A stretch of DNA of 7,781 bases from Planctomycetota bacterium (lineage in GTDB: Bacteria; JAJVIF01; JAPKYR01): assembly GCA_030673355.1 (NCBI GenBank), contig DAOVJF010000104.1, positions 1 through 7,781 on the forward strand. The letters are read 5' to 3'. Shown here piece after piece: positions 1 to 6,380 of this stretch. Both the position numbers and the translations under genes were made by a program. The notes under the pieces are model-generated. The model ran no database searches and had not been told where the DNA came from. It saw nothing but the letters and a program-made list of their open reading frames with translations. The number at the start of each line of letters is the position of its first letter. The first letter of the stretch is position 1.

Positions 1-1
1 A

Positions 2-877
2 TACTTCTCGAAACTGGTACGAACTGATGATACCCCGCTCAATCTATTTCCTATCGACCCGGTGTTGATACAGAAGGAAACAGGAGAATACAAACCTCTT
101 ATAATATGCCACGGTTTCCAGCCGCGGATTGACATAGGCTTGTGGGGATTTCCAGGGGAGATTGAGAATTGGACTGTATCAGTAATTTATTGCGGAGATG
201 ATTTCACGCTATTTCCCCATTTCGCTTTCTGGCCCGCGGGTTCACTTGATGGCGTTCCAGCGAATATCGTAGATCTCCGGCTGAGTTGGTTTTTCGAAGA
301 CCCTGAAGCTGAAGAACCTGTATATGCGGGTTTTATGCCCTCAATCGATGTCGGACTGCGTGGTTCCAATCTCTGCGCTTTGACATGGACTCAGGTCAGG
401 GAAAACGGTTACTTTTTTAATGATACAACTGTCAGTTATCTCGATACTTATCTCGGATTCGGCAGTTTCTCAACAGATGCACCTGGTGAAGTAATGAAAT
501 CCTGGTCCTCTCCATCCGTCTGTGTCTTTCCGTTTGAAAACCCTCCCCTAATTCACGCATCTTACATATCCTACCTGCAATCGGATAATCCAAATTCTTT
601 AAGATGGAGACCCATGGCTCGTATGGCAGTAACTACCTCATTTAATCCTCTGGGAGAAAGATTATCTTTTGCGGATGAATTTGAATTACTTAATGGAGAT
701 TTGGGTCTTCATTTTGGTGATTATGATTTCGGGTCACAATATTCCAACTGGTACGGTATGAGTTCATCATGTGTTTTAGGTGACAATTACTGGGTCTTGT
801 GGTCAAGTCCAAGTAATGACGGCGATGAATACCACCTGACATCGGTGTATGGCATCTGGGGATGTCCAATCTATTAG
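2..877 (+). CDS. Hypothetical aromatic-rich, probably secreted protein; 5' end outside window
   Basis: I do not recognise this protein. The reading frame is open to the left edge. The first candidate start, GTG at 62, has no Shine-Dalgarno sequence before it, and the 20 codons upstream read like ordinary protein, so the true start is most likely outside the window. The visible part is rich in Trp, Tyr, Phe, Gly and Ser, with few Lys and alternating hydrophobic strands, which suggests an all-beta extracytoplasmic protein. Counting from GTG 62 as residue 1, two similar segments occur at 19-29 (FQPRIDIGLWG) and 91-101 (FMPSIDVGLRG). Each is followed by a strand holding Trp (ENWTVSVIY; LCALTWTQV). 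A third strand of that type is at 239-248 (LGDNYWVLWS). This spacing resembles beta-propeller blades, which is inference only. No signal peptide, catalytic motif or sorting domain is visible. The gene ends at TAG 875-877, is convergent with hslU, and has its own terminator. Confidence 0.75.
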   Translation, partial: YFSKLVRTDDTPLNLFPIDPVLIQKETGEYKPLIICHGFQPRIDIGLWGFPGEIENWTVSVIYCGDDFTLFPHFAFWPAGSLDGVPANIVDLRLSWFFEDPEAEEPVYAGFMPSIDVGLRGSNLCALTWTQVRENGYFFNDTTVSYLDTYLGFGSFSTDAPGEVMKSWSSPSVCVFPFENPPLIHASYISYLQSDNPNSLRWRPMARMAVTTSFNPLGERLSFADEFELLNGDLGLHFGDYDFGSQYSNWYGMSSSCVLGDNYWVLWSSPSNDGDEYHLTSVYGIWGCPIY

Positions 878-905
878 CCTGGGATTATTAAAAAAATAAA
901 TTTCC

Positions 906-934
906 AAGCCGGGAGACATTTTCCCGGCTTTTTT
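906..934 (+). terminator. Intrinsic terminator between convergent genes
   Basis: A perfect 9-bp stem pairs AAGCCGGGA (906-914) with TCCCGGCTT (922-930) around a 7-nt loop. A run of six T (929-934) ends it on the plus strand. It begins 28 nt after the stop of the left-edge gene. On the minus strand the stem is followed by GGAAATTTATTTTTTT, so it may also stop hslU transcription, but less efficiently because the U-run is displaced. The hslU stop is 16 nt to the right. Confidence 0.88.
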
Positions 935-949
935 CATTACTGGTCCGGG

Positions 950-2428
950 CTATAAAATATACCGGCTCAGGTCGGTGTCTTTCGCGATCTCCTTAACCTG
1001 CTCCTCCACATACTCACGATTGATAACAATTTTCGCGAGTCTCAGGTCGGACCCCTCGTAGGAAACTTCCTCGAGGACTTTTTCAAGGACGGTCGATAAT
1101 CTCCTCGCGCCGATATTCTCCGCCTGATCGTTTACCTGGGTAGCGATTTCCGCCAGTGCGTCGATCCCATCACTGGTGAACTGGACATCAAGTCCCTCAG
1201 TGCCAAGCAGCGCGGCATACTGTTTCGTAATCGCATGTTCCGGTTCGACGAGGATACGTTTGAAATCATCCGCCGTAAGAGAATTCAATTCAACTCGAAT
1301 CGGGAACCGACCCTGGAATTCCGGGATCAGGTCGGATGGTTTTGACATGTGAAACGCGCCAGCCGCGATAAACAGGATATGGTCGGTTCTGACGGGACCG
1401 TGCTTCGTGGTGACATTTGTGCCCTCAACGAGGGGGAGAATGTCTCTCTGGACCCCTTCACGACTGACATCCGGACCATGGCTATGGGATTTCACGGCGA
1501 TTTTGTCGATCTCATCCACGAAAACAATCCCATGATCCTCGGCACGCTTGATGGCAATTCGCAGGATCGCGTCCATGTCCAGCCGTTTCTCGACTTCCTG
1601 GCTCCTGATGATCTCACGCGCTTCGCTGACCGGGAGCTTGCGTTTCATACGTTTTTTCTGCCCCATCCCGCCCATCATTTCCTGGAGCTGGATGCCAAGG
1701 TCCTCCATGCCGTGGGCGGACAGGACCTCGAGGCCCATCGTGTTCTGCTGGAGGACATCGACCTCGACCATTTCATCTTCGGATTTTCCCCGACGCAGCC
1801 TTTCTCTTGTGCGTTCGCGGATACGCTGGTGCTGTTCCTCAATTTTACTCTCTTGATCCGCCTCACTTTCGTCGAACCGCGGTTCATTACTGTTGTATTC
1901 GGAACCATCAGCCGGTGCCGGAGCATCATAGCGTCGGAATTCACCTGTGCCTGACGGCAGGGGTATCGCTCTGCCGGATTTTGATGGTCGCGGTCTGGGA
2001 ATTTCAGGAACTCCGGCAAGCAGGTCCACAAGCCTGTTTTCAACCGCATCCCCTACCTTATCCTGTATCTCAAGGGTTTTCTCTTCCTTGACAAGACGAA
2101 CGGCATGATCAACGAGGTCGCGGATCATTCCTTCTACATCGCGCCCGACATAACCGATCTCTGTGTATTTCGTGGCCTCAACCTTCACAAACGGTGCCTG
2201 GGCAAGCGATGCAAGACGCCTGGCGATCTCCGTTTTACCGACACCGGTCGGGCCGATCATGAGGATATTTTTGGGGATGATTTCCTCGGCAATTTCAGTG
2301 TCGAGCTGCGCACGGCGGTAGCGGTTCCTGAGCGCTATGGCGACCGCGCGTTTTGCCTTGTCCTGGCCGATTATATAGCGGTCGAGTTCAGCGACTGTTT
2401 CTTTCGGGGTTAAGTTTCTGACATGCAT
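950..2428 (-). CDS. hslU: ATP-dependent protease ATPase subunit HslU (ClpY)
   Basis: HslU is the AAA+ unfoldase of the cytoplasmic HslVU protease. Its hexamer threads proteins into the HslV chamber using ATP. The 492-residue product shows the whole family signature: Walker A GPTGVGKT (59-66), pore motif GYVG (92-95), Walker B IVFVDEID (301-308), the arginine-finger region GRFPIRVEL (373-381), sensor-2 GARR (440-443) and the conserved C-terminal tail LSRYIL (487-492) that inserts into HslV. Escherichia coli HslU has 443 residues. Walker A is shifted by only 2 residues but sensor 2 by about 49, so the extra length lies in the I-domain. It is roughly at 145-220, which is Pro-rich, then acidic, then Arg-rich. 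The ATG at 2426-2428 starts two bases after the hslV stop, so the genes are translationally coupled. A GGAGA lies inside the hslV end (2442-2446), 13 nt before the start. Confidence 0.98.
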   Translation of the reverse strand: MHVRNLTPKETVAELDRYIIGQDKAKRAVAIALRNRYRRAQLDTEIAEEIIPKNILMIGPTGVGKTEIARRLASLAQAPFVKVEATKYTEIGYVGRDVEGMIRDLVDHAVRLVKEEKTLEIQDKVGDAVENRLVDLLAGVPEIPRPRPSKSGRAIPLPSGTGEFRRYDAPAPADGSEYNSNEPRFDESEADQESKIEEQHQRIRERTRERLRRGKSEDEMVEVDVLQQNTMGLEVLSAHGMEDLGIQLQEMMGGMGQKKRMKRKLPVSEAREIIRSQEVEKRLDMDAILRIAIKRAEDHGIVFVDEIDKIAVKSHSHGPDVSREGVQRDILPLVEGTNVTTKHGPVRTDHILFIAAGAFHMSKPSDLIPEFQGRFPIRVELNSLTADDFKRILVEPEHAITKQYAALLGTEGLDVQFTSDGIDALAEIATQVNDQAENIGARRLSTVLEKVLEEVSYEGSDLRLAKIVINREYVEEQVKEIAKDTDLSRYIL

Positions 2429-2430
2429 GA

Positions 2431-2967
2431 TTACTGGATCGTCTCCACTACGATATTTTCATTTGTATAAATGCAGATTTCCGCCGCGACACGCAGCGCT
2501 TCCTCGGCAATTCCCTTTGAATCGAGATCTGTATGCTTGATGAGTACACGGGCGGCAGCGAGTGCGTAACCGGCCCCGGACCCGATCGCCACGACGTCCC
2601 CGTCAGGCTGAATCACTTCACCCGATCCGGAGATCAGGAGAAGGTGTTCGGAATTCCCGACGAGAAGCATGCTTTCAAGACGGCGAAGGTATTTATCGGT
2701 TCGCCATTCCCGCGCGAGTTCGACAGCCGCACGCGGGAGATTGCCATGGTATTCCTCAATCTTTCCCTCGAATCGTTCAGCGAGGGTTTGTGCATCCGCG
2801 ACCGCGCCGGCGAATCCGACAAGGACCTTGTCGTCATACAGGCGAAGGATTTTGCGGGCCGTGCCTTTCACAATCGCCTGTCCGATCGTAACCTGGCCGT
2901 CGGCAGCGAGAGTGGTGACGCCGTTACGCTTGATCCCAATAACTGTTGTACCTCGAAAAGTATCCAT
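2431..2967 (-). CDS. hslV: ATP-dependent protease catalytic subunit HslV (ClpQ)
   Basis: HslV is the proteasome-like peptidase of HslVU, an N-terminal threonine hydrolase that forms a double hexamer in the cytoplasm. I place the start at ATG 2965-2967, giving 178 residues, close to the family's usual ~175. A good ribosome site (CGGAG) stands 9 nt upstream. The product begins MDTFRG and then [10 protein letters not shown], so Thr7 should become the catalytic Thr1 after a six-residue propeptide is removed. With that register, Asp23 and Lys39 become mature Asp17 and Lys33, the positions expected for the active site. The DGQVTIG loop, the GFAG segment (51-54), the IGSG loop (128-131) and EICIYTN (163-169) are all typical. 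An upstream in-frame TTG at 3016-3018 would add 17 residues, but it lies at the predicted transcription start and has no family support. The gene is first in an hslV-hslU operon with its own promoter. Confidence 0.97.
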   Translation of the reverse strand: MDTFRGTTVIGIKRNGVTTLAADGQVTIGQAIVKGTARKILRLYDDKVLVGFAGAVADAQTLAERFEGKIEEYHGNLPRAAVELAREWRTDKYLRRLESMLLVGNSEHLLLISGSGEVIQPDGDVVAIGSGAGYALAAARVLIKHTDLDSKGIAEEALRVAAEICIYTNENIVVETIQ

Positions 2968-2976
2968 TTCGATTGG

Positions 2977-2981
2977 CTCCG
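2977..2981 (-). promoter_or_regulatory. hslV ribosome binding site
   Basis: The minus strand reads CGGAG here, ending 9 nt before ATG 2967. This placement decides the start in favour of that ATG over the TTG at 3018. Confidence 0.8.
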
Positions 2982-2997
2982 TTACCAGATAAATATC

Positions 2998-3016
2998 GCC
3001 CGGTAAATCTCCGGGC
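2998..3016 (-). promoter_or_regulatory. 5'-leader hairpin of hslVU mRNA
   Basis: GCCCGG (2998-3003) pairs perfectly with CCGGGC (3011-3016) around a 7-nt loop. If transcription starts near 3018, this GC-rich hairpin sits at the very 5' end of the transcript, upstream of the hslV ribosome site. A 5'-terminal stem of this kind commonly protects mRNA from decay. No U-run follows it, so it does not look like a terminator for the upstream gene. The role is inferred. Confidence 0.5.
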
Positions 3017-3024
3017 AACCTGGA

Positions 3025-3033
3025 AGTATATCA
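3025..3033 (-). promoter_or_regulatory. Extended -10 promoter of hslVU
   Basis: The minus strand reads TGA-TATACT (3033 down to 3025), an extended -10 element whose hexamer differs from TATAAT at one position. There is no good -35 hexamer at 17 nt spacing, as is common for extended -10 promoters. Transcription would start near 3018, leaving a leader of about 50 nt before ATG 2967. Confidence 0.55.
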
Positions 3034-3081
3034 TTAATTGGCCTTAGAGAGGGAACTGCAGTATTGAAATATTTCGTTGCA

Positions 3082-3094
3082 GGTAACCGTTACC
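3082..3094. repeat. 13-bp palindrome GGTAAC-C-GTTACC upstream of hslVU promoter
   Basis: Two perfect 6-bp half-sites, GGTAAC (3082-3087) and GTTACC (3089-3094), flank one base. The site lies about 50 bp upstream of the hslVU -10 element and 9 bp past the stop of the cytochrome-like gene. It could be an operator for a dimeric regulator or a weak hairpin; no U-run follows. Part of it (CCGTTACCAG, 3087-3096) recurs at 2979-2988. Confidence 0.4.
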
Positions 3095-3103
3095 AGTGGG
3101 TTT

Positions 3104-4621
3104 TCACTCCGGGTCCGAACCTGGTGCATTTTCATCTCCATTACGCTCCATGAAAAAGCTCCAACTGGTTTCTTCATCGATTACCTGGATGGTTTCTGCG
3201 GAGGTTTCATGCCTGACCCTCTCCACCCATGTTTCATAATCGAATTCAGGGCTCCATTCTTCCGTATGGCACGCAAGGCATACTTCGGCCGGGACCTCTC
3301 TTGTGAAAGGGATGCCCGTGGAGTCGACATAAGGAATCATGGTTGAGGGATCGATTTCGTTGTCTATCGAGGTCCGTTCCCTGACATGTTCAGCGGCAGG
3401 ACCATGACATGCCTCGCACGTAACCCCTTGAAGGTGAGAATCTCTGTACGGGTCACCCATTCCGGTTGGCACACCGTATCCGGTCGTGTGACATTGCAGG
3501 CATTCCGGGTTGGTTTTATTCTCATCGCCAAGAATATTCCATGCGGTGGAATGCCCGGTCACTTCTGTTTCGAATCCATACAACCGATGGCAGGAAACGC
3601 AGAATCCCTGACCTGTGTACCCTGAAAGGATATCCACCATTTCGGGAGACTGGGAACGCTGGAACGGGTTGGACGGATCACCAAGATATTCAACCCTCTT
3701 ACCCCGCAATTCGATCCTGAATTGTGTCAGAAGCTCCGTGATTTCCGACATCGCCGGTAAAGTGGTTTCAATAGAAACCTGGATTACTTCATCCCTGATT
3801 ATCTCGATTGCGTCGTTCAGATCGAGCCGGATCCGTCCAAGGTATTTACCGAATCCTCCGATTTTTACAATCCTGGCGCCATCAGCGAGAACCGTGGATA
3901 CAGGGGTATCATCGGCTTTGAAATCTCTACCCTGGATAACGAGATCGAAACCCGGCACCTGAGAGAGTACGTTATTGAGATCGTCATCCTGCATATCCGC
4001 AAGGAGAATCACGAGATCGACATCCTCTTCATCAAATTCAGAAAGGACCTCCATGAGGGGAGCAACAGGATCGATCACAATCGGGATTTCAGTTGCCCCC
4101 GTAGGGTGACGTCCTTCCGAAGTAATTCCGGTAACTCCAATCCTGATACCACCCACTTCTCTAACAAGGGATCGACGGGTGACAGGCATATCGAACTCGT
4201 CATGGAGGTTGGCTGAGATCAGCATTCCCTGTGTAATCCCATCCCACTCCCTGAGCTGGCTGACCGGGATCACGGTTTCCCTGATTCCAAGGTTCACAAC
4301 ATCGTAGCCAATCAAAATATAGCTTTGAAGGATCCAGCCGGCGGTGAAGCGATCGTAGCCGGTATTTCCGCCCGAGAAGCTGCCTGCATCGACGGTAAAT
4401 TGAGTGTAGGGGGATTCGCTGTTGATAATACCCCCGCGCCGTGACAGACCCCCAAGTGGAATACGGCAACCACATGGAAACAAAGAACCCCCGTTCTCAG
4501 CGGTGTAATTAATCATCAGGTGGCTGGTTGTACCGCCAGTAGCCAGATTTCCTGGACAACCTGTTGAAAATAATACAATGAGGAATAATGCCAGGATGGG
4601 AATGATGGAATCGTTTCGCAT
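3104..4621 (-). CDS. Tetraheme cytochrome c-type lipoprotein with a 5'-nucleotidase-like domain
   Basis: The 505-residue protein begins with a hydrophobic export signal (5-18) ending STGC. Cys22 would carry lipid, although Ser rather than Leu at -3 makes the lipobox imperfect. Residues about 34-285 resemble 5'-nucleotidase/calcineurin-like phosphatases by layout: FPCGC..LGGLSRRG (48-63), VDAGS (77-81), VNLGIRE (109-115). However, the usual metal-binding DxH, GD and GNHE residues are not there. Residues 340-452 contain four CXXCH heme sites: CVSCH (341), CLQCH (374), CEACH (402) and CLACH (448). The CHTTG and CEACHGP contexts resemble the cytochrome c554 family, with His357, His396 and His412 as possible distal ligands. 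It should be exported and matured by the cytochrome c system in the periplasm, where electron transfer is likely but the partner is unknown. The ATG at 4621 has a strong GGAGGG site 10 nt upstream. It follows the exonuclease gene by 32 nt. Confidence 0.92.
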   Translation of the reverse strand: MRNDSIIPILALFLIVLFSTGCPGNLATGGTTSHLMINYTAENGGSLFPCGCRIPLGGLSRRGGIINSESPYTQFTVDAGSFSGGNTGYDRFTAGWILQSYILIGYDVVNLGIRETVIPVSQLREWDGITQGMLISANLHDEFDMPVTRRSLVREVGGIRIGVTGITSEGRHPTGATEIPIVIDPVAPLMEVLSEFDEEDVDLVILLADMQDDDLNNVLSQVPGFDLVIQGRDFKADDTPVSTVLADGARIVKIGGFGKYLGRIRLDLNDAIEIIRDEVIQVSIETTLPAMSEITELLTQFRIELRGKRVEYLGDPSNPFQRSQSPEMVDILSGYTGQGFCVSCHRLYGFETEVTGHSTAWNILGDENKTNPECLQCHTTGYGVPTGMGDPYRDSHLQGVTCEACHGPAAEHVRERTSIDNEIDPSTMIPYVDSTGIPFTREVPAEVCLACHTEEWSPEFDYETWVERVRHETSAETIQVIDEETSWSFFMERNGDENAPGSDPE

Positions 4622-4631
4622 TTCAAAAATA

Positions 4632-4637
4632 CCCTCC
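4632..4637 (-). promoter_or_regulatory. Ribosome binding site of the cytochrome-like gene
   Basis: The minus strand reads GGAGGG, 10 nt before ATG 4621. Its first two bases (4637-4636) are also the end of the adjacent palindrome, so a hairpin there could limit ribosome access. Confidence 0.75.
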
Positions 4638-4652
4638 GTCCATAATGGACGG
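4636..4652. repeat. 17-bp perfect palindrome between exonuclease and cytochrome-like genes
   Basis: CCGTCCAT (4636-4643) and ATGGACGG (4645-4652) are exact inverted repeats around one base. As RNA it can form a 6-bp stem (CCGTCC/GGACGG) with a 5-nt loop. It fills the space between the exonuclease stop (4654) and the cytochrome-like ribosome site and touches the latter. A short T-run follows on the minus strand (TATTTTTG), too weak for a confident terminator. An operator or translational control element is also possible. Confidence 0.6.
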
Positions 4653-4653
4653 C

Positions 4654-5547
4654 TCAGGATTTTTTGGATGATCCAATATTATTGGTGATATTGTTTCCGT
4701 TGATCGTGGGTCCCGGACGGATGTAACTCGATTCCGGGGTGTTATTCAGATAGACATCATAAATAGTCAGATCGTTCAATTTCGTCAGGAAATGAGTGAG
4801 CACACAAACGGTCAGTTTAGCGTCGACAAGCGCCCGGTGCCGTTCTCCAATGGCAATGTCAAGGTGTTCCGCTATTCTGCTGAGGCCAAGTCCGCCAAGT
4901 CCCGGACAGTATCTTTCGGCAAGATGCTGGGTGTTCAGGAGCGGTAAAGCGAGTAAGCCGTTGTAGAGCCGGTCGCAATCATAATCGAGAAACTGCATGT
5001 CGGCGAATGAATCGTGCACCACCAGGATATTCCCCTCAAGAAAGGTCATCAACTGGGGCATCACTTCATCGATCGAAGGAGCGGATTTCACCATCGAATC
5101 GGATATTTTCGTGTGACGGACAACATAGGGCGGAATTTTCTTGCGCGGGTTAACGAGGGTGGAAAATTGTGAGAGTTCCCGTCCCTTACCATCGATCCTG
5201 AGGGCGGCGATCTCAGTAACCCTTTCCTGGGGTGGTTTACCACCGGTGGTTTCAATATCGACAACGGCAAAGGTGCTTTTTCCGAGTGGAATATTGAACT
5301 GGTCCAGGGGACGAACGCAGTACTCGTCATCGCTGAGCTTCTCGAAGGTTTCAGGAATCTGGCCGAACAGGACCTTGCTGAGAGTTGCATAGAATTCTTT
5401 AGGTTTGCCGCGGAGGTTCAAAGCTCTTTTGACGGCCTGTGATCCGGTTAATGCTCCTCCGTGGTTGCGCAGGTACGCGAACAGGCGTTTCAGGGTCTGC
5501 GACGGGGTTTGGAAAAGCATAGTATCGAAACGGTGATTAAGCGGCAT
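4654..5547 (-). CDS. DnaQ-like DEDDh 3'-5' exonuclease with an N-terminal extra region
   Basis: The 297-residue protein carries a complete DEDDh exonuclease of the DNA polymerase III epsilon/RNase T superfamily, which removes 3' nucleotides from DNA or RNA with two metal ions. ExoI is VVDIETTGG (Asp97, Glu99), ExoII is VVHDSFADMQFL (Asp183) and ExoIII is HRALVD (His237, Asp242). The usual Asn of the VAHN motif is Asp179 here, but all five expected catalytic residues are present. Residues 14-80 form a separate, mostly helical region ahead of the nuclease. It resembles the small winged-helix-like region seen before this domain in other bacteria, which is an inference. The tail after residue 270 is polar, Asn-rich and probably disordered. 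No GIY-YIG or polymerase domain is attached, so its substrate is unknown. ATG 5547 has no clear Shine-Dalgarno. Met10 (5518-5520) is an alternative but no better supported. Confidence 0.93.
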   Translation of the reverse strand: MPLNHRFDTMLFQTPSQTLKRLFAYLRNHGGALTGSQAVKRALNLRGKPKEFYATLSKVLFGQIPETFEKLSDDEYCVRPLDQFNIPLGKSTFAVVDIETTGGKPPQERVTEIAALRIDGKGRELSQFSTLVNPRKKIPPYVVRHTKISDSMVKSAPSIDEVMPQLMTFLEGNILVVHDSFADMQFLDYDCDRLYNGLLALPLLNTQHLAERYCPGLGGLGLSRIAEHLDIAIGERHRALVDAKLTVCVLTHFLTKLNDLTIYDVYLNNTPESSYIRPGPTINGNNITNNIGSSKKS

Positions 5548-5551
5548 AATT

Positions 5552-5576
5552 AAAAAACCCAGGGGATGTACCGGGG
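5552..5576 (-). terminator. Possible weak terminator after the DUF502 gene
   Basis: On the minus strand CCCCGG (5576-5571) pairs with CCTGGG (5563-5558) around 7 nt, with one C-U mismatch, and is followed at once by six T (5557-5552). It lies 30 nt past the DUF502 stop and just before the exonuclease ATG. It could reduce rather than end transcription into the exonuclease gene. Confidence 0.4.
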
Positions 5577-5606
5577 GTCCGATAACCGATCCAGAATCCG
5601 GTAAGC

Positions 5607-6305
5607 TTATGCGGGCCCGGTATTTTTACCGGTTCCAGGCATTAATACACCTCCGGACACTATGAATTTTAGGCCTTCCTCAGGAGTTATGTCAAGCGAG
5701 ACAGCCTGATTGGAGTCGATAACAACGATAAAGCCACTGGTAGGATTCGGGCTTGTGGGCACAAATACGGCAATTTTATCTTCCCCGGCCGAGTCCTTTA
5801 TTTTACCCTCCAGGTCTCCCGAGACAAATCCGAGGCTGAAAATCCCTTTCCTTGGATACTCAATCAGGACCACTTTATTGAATGTTCCGGCTTTCATGAC
5901 CTGGAGGTTATCGGCAAGACCCTGTACGAAGCTGTAGATCGTACTTACAAACGGGACTTTTTTCAAAATTATATCTATCCAGCCAATGAAGACTCGTCCG
6001 ACAACATTTGTAGCAAGCATCCCAAGTCCGGCCACCAGGATAATGATAATAAGAAGGCCAAGAATTCCCAGGACCCATGGTTTCAAGATCTCGGGAATCT
6101 GGATATTCATGGAGTCGATAATGGCGGAATTAAGGATACGCTGAAGAAAAGTTTTATTGAGCAGGTCCAGGAGCCAGAAAATAACCGCTACGGTAGCACC
6201 GATCGGGAGCAGAACAAAAAGCCCGGTGGAAAAATACCGTCGGAACCGGGCGAAATCGCCGATTTTGGGTTTGAAATATGATTTAAGGTGGTTGAGATCC
6301 GCCAT
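5607..6305 (-). CDS. DUF502 family inner-membrane protein
   Basis: This is a clear member of the DUF502 family of bacterial membrane proteins, whose biochemical function is not established to my knowledge. Starting from ATG 6303-6305 it has 232 residues. It has two long hydrophobic segments (about 26-48 and 76-102) separated by a short loop. Family signatures follow: the GRVFIGWIDIILKKVPFVS stretch (103-121), then IEYPRKGIFSLGFVSG (148-163) and the hallmark VPTSPNPTSGF (182-192), with the ISGGV-type end as IVSGGV (215-220). The C-terminal part is probably a small soluble domain at the membrane. The ATG at 6305 has GAGG 11 nt upstream. A TTG three codons earlier (6314) has only 2 nt between it and that site and is less likely. 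The gene lies downstream of the secDF terminator and 59 nt before the exonuclease gene. I could not identify a convincing promoter. Confidence 0.93.
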   Translation of the reverse strand: MADLNHLKSYFKPKIGDFARFRRYFSTGLFVLLPIGATVAVIFWLLDLLNKTFLQRILNSAIIDSMNIQIPEILKPWVLGILGLLIIIILVAGLGMLATNVVGRVFIGWIDIILKKVPFVSTIYSFVQGLADNLQVMKAGTFNKVVLIEYPRKGIFSLGFVSGDLEGKIKDSAGEDKIAVFVPTSPNPTSGFIVVIDSNQAVSLDITPEEGLKFIVSGGVLMPGTGKNTGPA

Positions 6306-6316
6306 AGTTGTCAAGG

Positions 6317-6320
6317 CCTC
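6317..6320 (-). promoter_or_regulatory. Ribosome binding site of the DUF502 gene
   Basis: The minus strand reads GAGG, 11 nt before ATG 6305. It is only 2 nt from the alternative TTG start at 6314, which favours the ATG. Confidence 0.5.
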
Positions 6321-6380
6321 GTCATATTTAATATCGAGAACATTAAGTTAGATAACAACCAAACAGGAGGGATTTTCTGC

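Noticed and set aside
1349..1954. Long plus-strand frame (201 codons) opposite hslU
   Set aside because: It is entirely antisense to the HslU I-domain and ATPase region, has no recognisable protein features, and hslU is certain.
2533..3006. Plus-strand frame opposite hslV
   Set aside because: Antisense to a certain gene; composition follows from the codon use of hslV.
3016..3018. TTG as the hslV start
   Set aside because: It lies at the predicted transcription start, and the 17 extra residues precede a normal HslV propeptide and catalytic Thr.
3386..3962. Several overlapping plus-strand frames opposite the cytochrome-like gene
   Set aside because: Shadows of the gene on the other strand, with no start signals or family resemblance.
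5617..5632. Palindrome CCGGTA-TTTT-TACCGG near the end of the DUF502 gene
   Set aside because: It lies inside coding sequence and lacks a following U-run. The better terminator candidate is at 5552-5576.
6311..6325. Four-codon leader frame (ATG to TGA) before the DUF502 start on the minus strand
   Set aside because: Too short to support as a gene, with no regulatory amino-acid pattern; chance is likely.
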